A DNA stretch of 64,000 nucleotides from a virus. Shown piece by piece: positions 39,245 to 48,316 of this stretch (the first letter of the stretch is position 1; every line of letters starts with the position of its first letter). The notes under the pieces were generated by a model that saw only the letters and a list, made by a program, of their open reading frames with translations, was not told where the DNA came from and did no database searches. A program made the position numbers and the translations under genes. The stretch lies in IMG/VR virus record IMGVR_UViG_3300020057_000496, positions 62,001 to 126,000 of that record; one strand, 5' to 3'.

Positions 39245-41051
39245 CTATATTCAATCGAAGGGGTGGCGCTATTCATTCTCGCCAGATAAGCAGTGGATCA
39301 GGCTCGACAAGTGCCCGATATGCAGTAAAACCTCCCGTCGTCCGTTTGCGATCCATGCCGCCGAAGGCACAGCGCGTTGTCATCACGGAGAGTGTGGGTG
39401 GTCCGGCGGACTAACCTTACTCAAGGCACACTTCGGAGAGCTAATCCAGTCAGTTCGCGCCGAAAAGTTCTCTTATGCCGCCCCGTCCGAATCGAGCACA
39501 GAAGAAAACAGGCGACGCTTCCTTGACCAGAAGGGTGTCGTGGACAGATTCAAGGCATTCAGGCTACTGTCGGACAAGACGGTCGCACAGTTCCGTATTG
39601 GTCTGGACGACAAGCGCGGAGTCTGCTATCCCTATTTCGAACATTCAAGGCTAATCAACATAAAATACAAGCGACGCGACAAGGCCGGAACGAAATTCCC
39701 TTCGTGGTGGACTTCATCGAAGGGGGAATCTGCGCGAGCCTGCCTCTATAACGTAGACTCACTGCGTGGTAACGAGACTGTCTATCTCGTAGAAGGGGAA
39801 GACGACTGTATGATGCTCTGCCAGTTGGGCTTGAGCAACGTGGTCTCTATCCCGCACGGAGCCGCGACGACACGCGGGGCCTGGCTCGACCCACTAGAGA
39901 GCTTCAAGGACATCGTTGTCGTCATGGACGCCGACGCTGCCGGAAGGCGGGCCGCACCGATGTTGGCCGAAACGCTAGGAAAGTACAGGTGTCGAACAGT
40001 CGAGTTACCGCAAGGATTCATGGTGCCGCCCGGCCCCTGGGGAAAGGAAGAGTTCGAAGCAAAGGATATTACGGACTTCGTGCGGGCCGGCAAGACGGAA
40101 TTACTTCTTGAGGTAATCAAGAACGCGCGGCCACCTAAACACGACAAGATAGCGCACGCGTCCGAATTCGTCGATGAGTTCCTGGAGGAGTTCAGGAACG
40201 GCGACCGCTCACGTGGCGCGACGACGGGCTTCCCGAGCGTTGATGCGGTAATCGGCGGCAGGCGCCCTGGTGAGTTGACGATTGTTACGGGAGTAACGAG
40301 TGGAGGAAAGTCTACTTTTACGTTCAATGTTGCGATGAACGTAGCGACGCTCGGGGAGAGCGTACTCTTCTCGGCGTTCGAGCACGGGCCCAAAAAAATC
40401 ATCCAGAAGGCATCATCCTGGATCACCGGGAAAACTCGCTTCGTCGGAAGCTCGAACGAGATGACCCTTTCCGACGCGGAGCACGCCGCCAAGGTAATGC
40501 GGGACATGCCACTTTACCTGGTGGACCACTACGGCCGATTCGAACCATCTTACTTCGCCGACTGCCTGGACTACGCGGCGCGTCGCCTTTCGGTTACGAC
40601 ATCAATACTAGACCACCTGCATTTTATTCTTGACCCGAAAAACCCCGAATCAGAACGGCTTGAGATCGACCAGGCGATGCTGACCCTGCGTACCGCCACC
40701 GAGCAGAGCGGAATTTTCCTGATGGTGGTGGCGCACCCAAAACAGAAGAACGGAGACGACAATCCCGTTCATAACCTAGCAGACCTGCGAGGAAGCTCGT
40801 TCCTTAGCCAGGTTGCCGACAACGTCTGGGTCGTCTGGCGCGATATGGACCTCGCTAAGCTTCGCCCTGGATTCGGACGTTCTATCATCTATGTAATAAA
40901 GAACAGATCTGAGTGTGGCACTATCGGTAAGATAGAATTAGCATTTGATATGAACGCCCAGAAATATATCGACCGACTTGGAAATGAGCTTGACTTTATA
41001 CCAGAAATGGACGAGGATATAGCTCCAGTCAATGAAGAAGAGTTTAGATAA
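39225..41051 (+). CDS. Primase-helicase (DnaG-DnaB fusion, T7 gp4-like)
   Basis: 608 residues. N-terminal zinc ribbon (C30, C33, CHHGEC near 52-57), Toprim domain VYLVEGEDDCMMLCQLG and IVVVMDADAAGRRAAP, then a DnaB-type helicase with Walker A GVTSGGKSTF and LDHLHFIL (Walker B). One polypeptide makes RNA primers and unwinds DNA at the fork. It overlaps the upstream gene by 20 bp and the downstream regulator by 20 bp. Confidence 0.93.
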   Translation: MREAILSYIQSKGWRYSFSPDKQWIRLDKCPICSKTSRRPFAIHAAEGTARCHHGECGWSGGLTLLKAHFGELIQSVRAEKFSYAAPSESSTEENRRRFLDQKGVVDRFKAFRLLSDKTVAQFRIGLDDKRGVCYPYFEHSRLINIKYKRRDKAGTKFPSWWTSSKGESARACLYNVDSLRGNETVYLVEGEDDCMMLCQLGLSNVVSIPHGAATTRGAWLDPLESFKDIVVVMDADAAGRRAAPMLAETLGKYRCRTVELPQGFMVPPGPWGKEEFEAKDITDFVRAGKTELLLEVIKNARPPKHDKIAHASEFVDEFLEEFRNGDRSRGATTGFPSVDAVIGGRRPGELTIVTGVTSGGKSTFTFNVAMNVATLGESVLFSAFEHGPKKIIQKASSWITGKTRFVGSSNEMTLSDAEHAAKVMRDMPLYLVDHYGRFEPSYFADCLDYAARRLSVTTSILDHLHFILDPKNPESERLEIDQAMLTLRTATEQSGIFLMVVAHPKQKNGDDNPVHNLADLRGSSFLSQVADNVWVVWRDMDLAKLRPGFGRSIIYVIKNRSECGTIGKIELAFDMNAQKYIDRLGNELDFIPEMDEDIAPVNEEEFR

Positions 41052-41637
41052 GCCACTCAATATTGCAACGATGAAGCTCCCGGCCGATGTGCTGGAGTTC
41101 GGGCTTACCCTTAGAAAACTAAGGACGGCTGCTGGGCTTACCTGTCAGCACGTTGCTGACGCTGGCTGGGTCCGTGAGGCTTCGGTCCGGAAGATGGAAG
41201 CGGGAATGAAACTCCCGGCAGCACCGTCCACCCTGCGGATGATCGAAAGGGAATTGAACTGTAAGCCGGAGTACTTAGTTTCACTAGCAGAGCAACACCG
41301 GAAGTATCTGGCTCAGTTCATTGAACTCTTTAGCTCTACCCTGATCGAGTTACATGACCTTCTCAGGTTTTACCAACCGGACGAAGCCGAGAAGGTTCTT
41401 TTACAGATTGTGAATACTTGGAAATTTCAAAGAAAGGAGGAGCAAACAGTAATGAAGTCAACGGCAACCCCACGTCCGCTCGTAGCCCCGAAGGCTGCGC
41501 CGACGCGCAAGACGACCACGAAGTCCGCGCCTGCACGACGCAGCACGACAATGGCCACGGCGAAGACCGCAGCGAAGACCGCAGCGAAGACCGCAACGAA
41601 GACCGCACTGAATCTCGCACTGAAGCGCAGCAAGTAA
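41032..41637 (+). CDS. XRE regulator fused to a basic Ala-Lys-Thr tail
   Basis: 201 residues. Residues 20-80 (LRKLRTAAGLTCQHVADAGWVREASVRKMEAG) form an XRE helix-turn-helix. After about residue 140 the sequence becomes histone-tail-like (KSTATPRPLVAPKAAPTRKTTT..., then repeated AAKTA). A perfect AAAGGAGG ribosome-binding site precedes the internal ATG 41452, so the basic 61-residue tail may also be made as a separate DNA-binding protein. It overlaps a different frame starting at 41418. Confidence 0.65.
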   Translation: MKKSLDKPLNIATMKLPADVLEFGLTLRKLRTAAGLTCQHVADAGWVREASVRKMEAGMKLPAAPSTLRMIERELNCKPEYLVSLAEQHRKYLAQFIELFSSTLIELHDLLRFYQPDEAEKVLLQIVNTWKFQRKEEQTVMKSTATPRPLVAPKAAPTRKTTTKSAPARRSTTMATAKTAAKTAAKTATKTALNLALKRSK

Positions 41638-41999
41638 AGTCCAGTCAAGACGCGGACACGGACCAGAAATGGGACTGTGTCCGCGTCTCCAGCCCCGCCG
41701 GTAAGTGGTACCTGTCGAGGGACGACGACATAGAGCGCCTGTCCGTCAGGGCCGACGGAACACGGCGGGCAGTTTTCTCTCGTGACGAACTAGTAAGGAT
41801 CAACGGCGGGCTTAAGTCCGCAAATAAGGAAGAGCGCCAAGAGTTACTTCGTTGTCTGATAGACCTGAAAGAAGTAATTGGAGGAAAGGTTCAGTCAGTT
41901 AGCAATCGAAGTATCGACACCTTAAAGAATTCCGTGAGGTCCCACGCGGATTGGGGATATCAGGACGCCCTTGGCGACGATCCGACAGACCCTACTTAG
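41418..41999 (+). CDS. Unknown protein with acidic repeat, overlapping frame
   Basis: 193 residues from TTG 41418. The first 75 residues, which overlap the basic tail of the upstream gene in another frame, contain the acidic repeat EDRSEDRSEDRNEDR. Residues 85-193 (CVRVSSPAGKWYLSRDDDIERLSVR..., KEERQELLRCLIDLKEVIGG) look like a normal small protein and lie outside the overlap. No ATG or GTG starts the second half, so it depends on the TTG or on frameshifting. Confidence 0.55.
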   Translation: MEISKKGGANSNEVNGNPTSARSPEGCADAQDDHEVRACTTQHDNGHGEDRSEDRSEDRNEDRTESRTEAQQVKSSQDADTDQKWDCVRVSSPAGKWYLSRDDDIERLSVRADGTRRAVFSRDELVRINGGLKSANKEERQELLRCLIDLKEVIGGKVQSVSNRSIDTLKNSVRSHADWGYQDALGDDPTDPT

Positions 42000-42055
42000 C
42001 TCAGCGGCTAGAGCACCGGTTTGGCCGTCGGCAACGCGCGAATGCCTATAACGTC
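41990..42055 (+). tRNA. tRNA-like fragment
   Basis: TTAGCTCAGCGGCTAGAGC forms a standard D arm and CCGGT-TTGGCC-GTCGG an anticodon-type stem with a 6-base loop containing GGC. No TTCGA T-arm or matching acceptor stem follows. It overlaps the stop of the preceding gene. Probably a degraded tRNA. Confidence 0.3.
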
Positions 42056-42072
42056 ATCACGATTCGCGACTA

Positions 42073-42145
42073 GGCTCCCGTAGTTCAAGAAGGTAGGGCA
42101 CCGGATTATCATCCGGGGATGCATGTGCAAGTCGTGCCGGGAGCC
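42073..42145 (+). tRNA. tRNA, anticodon unclear
   Basis: Acceptor arms GGCTCCC (42073-42079) and GGGAGCC (42139-42145) pair, the D stem is GTTC/GGGC, and the T arm is GCATG-TGCAAGT-CGTGC. The anticodon arm CCGGA-TTATCA-TCCGG has a loop of six rather than seven bases, so the anticodon cannot be read with confidence. Confidence 0.55.
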
Positions 42146-42151
42146 CTCTTG

Positions 42152-42215
42152 CTGCCCGTAGCTCAATTGGTGGGCGCCATCGGCGCCAGGTGCGGGTTCG
42201 AATCCCGTCGGGCGG
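42152..42215 (+). tRNA. tRNA-like gene without a normal anticodon arm
   Basis: Acceptor CTGCCCG/CGGGCGG, D arm GCTCAATTGGTGGGC and T arm GCGGG-TTCGAAT-CCCGT are good. Only 15 bases (CCATCGGCGCCAGGT) lie between D and T arms instead of about 22, so a standard anticodon arm is impossible. Total length 64. Confidence 0.5.
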
Positions 42216-42432
42216 TATTGTGTTGTATTTTTTACGAACAAGTACTTTTCTGAATACCACCAGGGATAGACGGAATCGGTCGCCACGGCACTGCTATGGC
42301 GACCCTTCGCTCGTTGGGAAATTCAAATACGTCCAACGCCGTGAATGCAATCTTGCGTTCTCCCCGAATGGTCAGCGAGTTCACGTCCGACAGCTCGCTA
42401 AGTTCAGGGCCAGAACTTTAAGGGTAAAATAA

Positions 42433-43290
42433 ATGAAGGTAGTCGTTACTCGCGGATTGCCTGGCTCTGGGAAGTCGTGTTTCGCAAAGGAACTGATAGA
42501 CTCCGACAAGAGCTACGTACGCGTCAACCGGGACGAGATACGCCTGACACTCTATAACGGAAAGTTTTCTGCGAAGAACGAAGAGCTTACGACTGCCGTT
42601 CGGGACTCCATGATTGACGCCGCGCTCCTCTCCGGTCGCAACGTCGTCGTGGACGAAACTGCGCTGTCCCCGTCGGTCATGGCGACACTCAAGCTTAAGG
42701 CAGAGGCACACGGGGCGGAATTCGAAATCAAGGAATTCAACAAGCCGTACGAAGACTGCATCCGTGACGACTTGACTCGCGCCAATCCAGTCGGCCACAA
42801 GGTGATTACGAGGATGTACCTGAAGTACATCAAGCCAAAAGAAAAGAAGCTCTATGAACAGACTGAAGGACTACCTTCCGCTATCCTCGTGGATATCGAC
42901 GGCACGGTCGCAAATTGCGATTCCCGCTCTCCGTTTGACACGAATGCTTGTTTACAGGACAGACCTAATAATCATGTTATTAGCGCGGTGGTTTCATTAA
43001 GCCGTGATCACCGAGTCTTTTTTATAACCGGACGAGACGAGCGCTTCCGAGAAAAGACCACTACTTGGATCAAGCGGCACGTCTTCCCTGGCGACTACTG
43101 GTTTAAGTTACACATGCGCGCGGACGCCGACAAGCGCAAGGACTACGAAGTCAAGGAAGAGATTATCGTCAACGAGATCATAGGGCGCTATAACGTCCTC
43201 GTATGCTTCGAGGACCGTCCGCGCAATCTCAGGATGATGCGCCGACTCGGCTTGTCTACAATGGACTGCGGACTGGGGTTTGAATTCTAA
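42433..43290 (+). CDS. pseT: Polynucleotide 5'-kinase/3'-phosphatase
   Basis: 285 residues. Kinase Walker A RGLPGSGKS (residues 7-15) with VNRDEIR; phosphatase DIDGTVANCD (about 154-163) of the DxDGT acylphosphatase type, and FITGRDERFREKT. Same domain order as T4 Pnkp, which heals tRNA ends cut by host anticodon nucleases. It is followed without a gap by RNA ligase 1 and preceded by tRNA-like genes. Confidence 0.93.
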   Translation: MKVVVTRGLPGSGKSCFAKELIDSDKSYVRVNRDEIRLTLYNGKFSAKNEELTTAVRDSMIDAALLSGRNVVVDETALSPSVMATLKLKAEAHGAEFEIKEFNKPYEDCIRDDLTRANPVGHKVITRMYLKYIKPKEKKLYEQTEGLPSAILVDIDGTVANCDSRSPFDTNACLQDRPNNHVISAVVSLSRDHRVFFITGRDERFREKTTTWIKRHVFPGDYWFKLHMRADADKRKDYEVKEEIIVNEIIGRYNVLVCFEDRPRNLRMMRRLGLSTMDCGLGFEF

Positions 43291-44360
43291 TGGACTGCCA
43301 TCTCCAGGACTATCTACGTAACGGCGGATCGCTTACTAATCTCGAAGAAGTACTTCGCGTCAAGCACAAGCGGCACGGGACATATCCAAACCTCTTACTG
43401 TTCTCTTACTCTATCGGCTGTTCGTTCGAATTCCCACTACAGTTAGAGTCACGCGGAATCATTCTCGACGAACAAGACGACTGGCGCGTAGTCAGTCGCA
43501 GCTTTGACAAATTCTTCAACCTCGGCGAAGGCAGGGCCACAGCTATCGACTGGGCCAGTATAGTAGTAAACGAAAAGCAAGACGGCTCGCTCGTGAGTGT
43601 ATATAGACACAACGGAAACTTGCAATTCGCGACTACGGGGACACCGGACGCCAACTGCCCAATTGGCGACTATCAGGTGACGTTCGCGGAATTGTTCCGG
43701 CAGACGCTGCAAGAGCTTAGCCTCTGGCCACTTCCGGAGATGCCCGGCGTAACTCTCTTGTTCGAGTTGTGCACGCCGCTGAATAGGGTCGTCGTCAACT
43801 CCTTGACGAATAAGGTGTTCTTTCTTGGGGCAAGAGAAGCCGAGACTGGATGCTGGCTATCTAATGACCTACCGGAGTTCAGTCACCTCCCAAAGCCACG
43901 CATATTTTCATTTCGAACACGAGAAGAAGTGCTGGCCTCACTCGAACATTTCAGTGGGCTCCATCAAGAAGGTTACGTCGTTACCGACGCTAATTACAAC
44001 AGAGTAAAGATCAAGCACCCCGAATACGTCCAGTTACACCACTCGGTTTTTGGTACGACTTATTCGAGCATCGTCGAGCTTGCCCTAAAGCAGGAGTCAT
44101 CCGAGATCCTAGCTCATTTCCCGGACTTAACAAAGCTGCTCAAGGACACTGAGCAGAAGATCATAAGCCTCTGTGTAACAGTCGAGAATACCTACGCCGA
44201 AATTAAAGACCTGACTACGCGTCGGGAGTTTGCACAGAGGGCGAAGTTCTATAAGTATTCGGCCGTTCTATTTAAAATGCTAGACAAGAAGCTGTGCGCC
44301 CTGGAGGTCCTGAGACTGGAACGAATTAAGACCGTAATTGAATACCTCAAGGAGAACTAA
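43290..44360 (+). CDS. rnlA: RNA ligase 1 (T4 Rnl1-type)
   Basis: 356 residues. Nucleotidyl-transfer motif EKQDGSLVS (Lys about 96), LESRGIIL upstream, FELCTPLNRVVV (motif IV-like) and EGYVV...VKIKHPEY (motifs IV/V). Seals RNA 3'-OH and 5'-phosphate. Coupled to the kinase-phosphatase gene by a one-base stop-start overlap; together they repair tRNA cleaved by PrrC-type defences. Confidence 0.92.
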   Translation: MDCHLQDYLRNGGSLTNLEEVLRVKHKRHGTYPNLLLFSYSIGCSFEFPLQLESRGIILDEQDDWRVVSRSFDKFFNLGEGRATAIDWASIVVNEKQDGSLVSVYRHNGNLQFATTGTPDANCPIGDYQVTFAELFRQTLQELSLWPLPEMPGVTLLFELCTPLNRVVVNSLTNKVFFLGAREAETGCWLSNDLPEFSHLPKPRIFSFRTREEVLASLEHFSGLHQEGYVVTDANYNRVKIKHPEYVQLHHSVFGTTYSSIVELALKQESSEILAHFPDLTKLLKDTEQKIISLCVTVENTYAEIKDLTTRREFAQRAKFYKYSAVLFKMLDKKLCALEVLRLERIKTVIEYLKEN

Positions 44361-44866
44361 TGGAAGAGAACAATCGGTCTATATATCTACAGCGTAAAGA
44401 CGGTCTCTTTGTTGTAAAATTCTTCCGTCAAAAGCATGAATACTACGTTGGGGCCTTCAAGGATATCAACGTAGCCCGTGTCGAACGGGACAGGGCGTAC
44501 CTAAAGCTGAAGTGCGGGGATCTTTCCGGAATCAAGGTTCGCGAGTCCGTAAAGCGCAAAGTCTTCTCCGAAGAGCAGTGGTACAAGCAGTACCTGGAGT
44601 ACCCGTTATATATGGATACTCCGCAGTATAAGCTCCGTTATGCCGTATTAATTTCGGCGTTACGGGATTTCTGCGATACCGCTCGGATAGGCAAGTACAC
44701 AAAGGCCCAACACTGGATCATGGAATCGTCACATCCGGACGACACCTTCTCCTTCGTCAATGTCTGCGAACTCTTCCATCTCAGCCCTGCGGCGGTAAGA
44801 AAGCAACTAAATGGACTTAATCAAAAGCAAAAGCAAGCACTCAAGTCGTATACGATCTTTAACTAA
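44360..44866 (+). CDS. AP2-domain regulator with VCELF module
   Basis: 168 residues. N-terminal AP2-like SIYLQRKDGLFVVKFFRQKHEYYVGAFKDINVARVERDRAYLKL, C-terminal HWIMESSHPDDTFSFVNVCELFHLSPAAVRKQL, the same module as at 26796 and 34241. One-base overlap with the ligase stop. Probably a DNA-binding regulator rather than an active endonuclease, since no nuclease motif is seen. Confidence 0.65.
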   Translation: MEENNRSIYLQRKDGLFVVKFFRQKHEYYVGAFKDINVARVERDRAYLKLKCGDLSGIKVRESVKRKVFSEEQWYKQYLEYPLYMDTPQYKLRYAVLISALRDFCDTARIGKYTKAQHWIMESSHPDDTFSFVNVCELFHLSPAAVRKQLNGLNQKQKQALKSYTIFN

Positions 44867-45134
44867 GACACAGAATCTTATTGTTAAAGAATGCGACTCT
44901 ATACGTGATCTTCTATTAGAAAAAAACCGTAGTTACGGCGATTCATTTTCAAGGCCAATTGGAATATTCGCTGCCGGTCACGATGCCGATGTGCAAATTA
45001 GGGTCCGAATTGATGACAAGCTGGCCCGCATCTCGCGCGGAACTGAGTATTCAAATGAAGACACGATCACGGACCTTATTGGATACTTGATATTATTGCG
45101 CCTCCTTGTAAACGTGAAAAAGAAAAAACATTAG
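44811..45134 (+). CDS. Nucleotide-modification-associated protein (Nmad1/DUF1599)
   Basis: 107 residues. The pattern LLLEKNRSYGDSFSRPIGIF and RIDDKLARISRG-x-EYSNEDTITDLIGYLILL is characteristic of this small family, thought from genomic context to act near base or nucleotide modification. Overlaps the AP2 gene by 56 bp. Confidence 0.8.
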   Translation: MDLIKSKSKHSSRIRSLTKTQNLIVKECDSIRDLLLEKNRSYGDSFSRPIGIFAAGHDADVQIRVRIDDKLARISRGTEYSNEDTITDLIGYLILLRLLVNVKKKKH

Positions 45135-45299
45135 TATCTCGTGCAGTACATGGGCGGCAAGGTCAGGTTAATTAAAAGATCAGCAAGCGAGCTTCCGTAA
45201 TTGCGTCCTTCCCGCACAAAACTGAAATGCGTACTCCAACTTCGAAAAATCAAACAAGTAGAGTCGAGAACCTGTATCTCGTAAGGTAGGCAAAATTTA

Positions 45300-46274
45300 A
45301 TGAGCAATAGCACACATGACGTCGTAGTATACAAACTAGGTCCCGTTACCGAGCACCCGGCCGCCGACCAAATCGAGATCCACCACGTCTGGAATTACGT
45401 CTGCATCTCCCAGAAGGGTCTCTATAAAGAAGGAGACTTAGTTGCGTTTATTCCGCCGGACAACGTCGTCCCAGACATCGAACAGTACGCCTGGCTAAGT
45501 GGCAAGCGGCGAATTAGGGCAAAGAAGATTCGTGGCATAGTGTCGTACGGGTTGCTGGTCGCCGCACCGGAAGGTTCGATTGAAGGGGACGTAGTCACTG
45601 AGCAGCTCGGAGTCGCACATTACGAGCCGCCAATATTAACATCCAATGGAGGTGGTTTCAGTCAGGCTAAGCCACCGCCCGGCTACTATGCCAAGTACGA
45701 CATAGATTCCCTTCAGCGATACGCGGACTGCCTTGAGCCGGGCGAGGAAGTATGGATTACCGAAAAGCTCCACGGATGTTGCTTTTCTGCGATCTATATC
45801 GACGGAGCCCTGCACGTCCAGTCACATAATTTCTGGCGCAAGGAGGACGACGACAACGTATTCTGGCCGGCACTCCGGAACACTCCGGGCCTAGCGGAGT
45901 GGCTAGAAGAGCATCCGGGAACTCTACTACAGGGAGAAGTAGTCCCGACCGCACGTGTCGCCAAGACAGTCTTCGACTACGGGTACACCTGGGGGACTCC
46001 GCGAGTCGTGTTGTTCGATATGTCCCAAGACGGTTCTTACTTCTCACACGAGGTGGCGCGAGGACTTAGCAAGGACCTGACTTGGGTGCCTACTATTGGC
46101 CGCGAGGCGTTCTCGTTGGAGCGAGCGGAGGAGCTGACAACTGGGCCGAGTCTTATGCCAGGTGCAAATCATCTCAGAGAGGGCCTTGTTCTCACGCCGG
46201 TCAATGAGCGCATGCACGACCGCATAGGACGAATTAAACTAAAGCTCGTATCGCACAAGTACCTAGAACTTTAA
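45300..46274 (+). CDS. RNA ligase, DraRnl/Rnl5-like
   Basis: 324 residues. An N-terminal OB-like region (GPVTEHPAADQIEIHHV...) precedes motif I ITEKLHGCCFS (Lys about 163), then LLQGEVVP, LREGLVLTP (IV) and IGRIKLKLVSHKYL (V). KLHG instead of KxDG and an N-terminal OB domain are features of the Deinococcus-type Rnl5 ligases, which seal nicked RNA. It gives the phage a second RNA-sealing activity. Confidence 0.8.
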   Translation: MSNSTHDVVVYKLGPVTEHPAADQIEIHHVWNYVCISQKGLYKEGDLVAFIPPDNVVPDIEQYAWLSGKRRIRAKKIRGIVSYGLLVAAPEGSIEGDVVTEQLGVAHYEPPILTSNGGGFSQAKPPPGYYAKYDIDSLQRYADCLEPGEEVWITEKLHGCCFSAIYIDGALHVQSHNFWRKEDDDNVFWPALRNTPGLAEWLEEHPGTLLQGEVVPTARVAKTVFDYGYTWGTPRVVLFDMSQDGSYFSHEVARGLSKDLTWVPTIGREAFSLERAEELTTGPSLMPGANHLREGLVLTPVNERMHDRIGRIKLKLVSHKYLEL

Positions 46275-46310
46275 TAGCCCGCAACACGCCTGACGGCGCC
46301 TGGGGATACT

Positions 46311-46631
46311 ATGACGAAAAAGATAAAATTCCTTATCGAAGTTGAATACGTACTGGATAAATGGGACCCGAAACAGAAAGACAAGGACTGGATTCCGGAC
46401 TACGCCCTTGACCTCCGTGAGCGCTGTGACATGGTGATTGAATTCCCATGTAGCGAAGTAATGGACGCCGGGCGCGAGCTAGGCCACACCGGTGCGACCT
46501 ATGACTATCTCGACGTCAGTTACTGTCGCGACCTGGGCTACCCCTCGAAGATCAAGGTTCGCCGTGTTAAGACCCCAGCGCCGCGCCGTAAGCCAACGCC
46601 CGGGGTGGCAAAGCGTAAGGCCAAGAATTAA
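46311..46631 (+). CDS. Hypothetical 106-residue protein
   Basis: MTKKIKFLIEVEYVLDKWDPKQKDKDWIPDYAL..., ending in a basic tail (RRVKTPAPRRKPTPGVAKRKAKN). No known domain. Short gap to the next gene at 46633. Confidence 0.6.
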   Translation: MTKKIKFLIEVEYVLDKWDPKQKDKDWIPDYALDLRERCDMVIEFPCSEVMDAGRELGHTGATYDYLDVSYCRDLGYPSKIKVRRVKTPAPRRKPTPGVAKRKAKN

Positions 46632-46632
46632 C

Positions 46633-47058
46633 GTGATCTTTCTCGGTGGAACTTGCGGCAACAACGACTGGCGCAATCGTCTCTTTACGGACTTAAATAG
46701 GGCGCAAGTAAATACGGACAACCTCTACAACCCAGTAGTGCCCGACTGGACTTCTGTCGCACAGGCAAGCGAAGAGAAGGCAAAGGCGAGTGCTGAGTAT
46801 TGTGTTTTCTATATTGCCAACCCTCGCTTAGATGGCGTCAATATTTCTGCTTTCTCAATGGTTGAGGCAACGATGGCACTCTACGACAGTCCAGACACGA
46901 CTGTCGTGGTGTTCGACGAAGACGGGATAGAAGGACACGTACTTAAGGCGATGCAGCGGACACGTCAGGTTCTACAGGCTCGATTCCCTACCGTCGAGTT
47001 CTTGAGTTCGTATCAAGCACTAGTAGATTACTTGATCGTAATGGCAGTCAAGAACTAA
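46633..47058 (+). CDS. Nucleoside 2-deoxyribosyltransferase-like protein
   Basis: 141 residues from GTG 46633: MIFLGGTCGNNDWRNRLFTDL, NPVVPDWT, EYCVFYIANPRLDGVNISAFSMVEATMALYD. The FLGGT...W-R...NPVV-x-DW pattern fits the deoxyribosyltransferase/DUF4406 fold, which handles nucleosides. It may salvage or sanitise modified nucleotides. The frame upstream of the GTG overlaps the previous gene and is not used. Confidence 0.7.
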   Translation: MIFLGGTCGNNDWRNRLFTDLNRAQVNTDNLYNPVVPDWTSVAQASEEKAKASAEYCVFYIANPRLDGVNISAFSMVEATMALYDSPDTTVVVFDEDGIEGHVLKAMQRTRQVLQARFPTVEFLSSYQALVDYLIVMAVKN

Positions 47059-48215
47059 TGCCGACGTTGCTCTTTAAGAAGGGTTCGAATGGGAAAATTA
47101 TCCAGTGGCGAAACTGGGTAATTGGTGCCGAACTCCAGACCGAACACGGCCAAGTCGGAGGCAAGTTGCAGCTTACCTCTGAGGTGTTTTTCGCAGGGAA
47201 GAATATCGCCAAGTCAAACGCGACCACGGCCGAAGAGCAGGCCGAGCTGGAGGCGCAGGCGCGCTGGACGAAGAAGAAGAAATCCGGCTATGTCGTTTCA
47301 CTAACAGAAGCTAGAGCTGGCGGACGTGACGTGGTGATCCAGGGGGGCGTTGACCCGATGTTGGCACAGTCTTACTCGAAACACGCCGCAAAGATCAAGT
47401 GGCCGGCTTACAGTCAACCCAAACTCGACGGAATTAGATGTCTGGCGTTACTCACCGAAAAAGGTGACGTAACGCTGTGGTCACGGACTCGAAAGCCTAT
47501 CAAGTCGATGCCTCACGTGATCAAGGCGCTCAAGGGCCTGCACGTCAAGGCAGGTACCGTCCTGGACGGCGAGTTATATTCGCATGCGGCCTGGAATGCT
47601 GTCGCCGACGAAGCCGAGGACTCGGAGTCGGCCCATAAAGTCTTGTTCGAAAAGATAACAAGCCTGGTGCGTCCGCTTGAGCCAGTACCGGGCCACGAAA
47701 TTATGGAATACCACGTCTACGACATGTGTGTAGATCTACCTTTCGAACAACGACATTGGAATTTAGCCAGGCTACTAAGGAAGGCAACCCTGCCGCTCGT
47801 CCTAGTCGAGACCTTACATTGCGAGTCCGAGCCCGACGGCGTGTCTCACTACGGGGACTGTCTTACGCGTGGTTACGAGGGTGCGATGTTCAGGAATGCC
47901 GACTCAACCTACGAATTCGGCAAGCGCAGTTATTCGCTCCAGAAGGTCAAGCAGTTCGATGACGCCGAATACGAGATTACCGGAGTAATGGAAGGGCGTG
48001 GTAAACTTGCCGGGTGTGCGGGCTCCATGGAGTGCAGGTTGCCGAACGGAGGGGTGTTCAATGTCAAGATGAAGGGCTCCTTCGAAAGATTGCGGGAGTT
48101 CTTCCAGCATCCGCCGGTGGGAAAACTACTCACGGTGCAGTACCAAAACTTAACGGCAGCCGGTGTACCTAGATTCCCCATTGGACTAAAGATTCTACAG
48201 GACAAGGACTACTAA
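47058..48215 (+). CDS. ATP-dependent DNA ligase with WGR-like N-terminus
   Basis: 385 residues. N-terminal WRNWVIGAELQTEHGQVGGKLQ and GKNIAKSNATTAEEQAELEAQARW (residues 17-72) match a WGR-type nucleic-acid-binding domain. Catalytic YSQPKLDGIR (Lys122), VLDGELYSH, GYEGAMFR and LQKVKQF complete the ligase motifs. Same domain pairing is known from other phage ligases. Coupled to the upstream gene (stop-start overlap). Confidence 0.9.
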   Translation: MPTLLFKKGSNGKIIQWRNWVIGAELQTEHGQVGGKLQLTSEVFFAGKNIAKSNATTAEEQAELEAQARWTKKKKSGYVVSLTEARAGGRDVVIQGGVDPMLAQSYSKHAAKIKWPAYSQPKLDGIRCLALLTEKGDVTLWSRTRKPIKSMPHVIKALKGLHVKAGTVLDGELYSHAAWNAVADEAEDSESAHKVLFEKITSLVRPLEPVPGHEIMEYHVYDMCVDLPFEQRHWNLARLLRKATLPLVLVETLHCESEPDGVSHYGDCLTRGYEGAMFRNADSTYEFGKRSYSLQKVKQFDDAEYEITGVMEGRGKLAGCAGSMECRLPNGGVFNVKMKGSFERLREFFQHPPVGKLLTVQYQNLTAAGVPRFPIGLKILQDKDY

Positions 48216-48316
48216 AGCGACATTAGTCTTTATATCCATAGCTGGCGGTAAGTACTGTGCTAGACATCTCGCCAGACTTTGTCTCTAACTAGCAGAATTA
48301 AGCAAGGAAAACGGTA

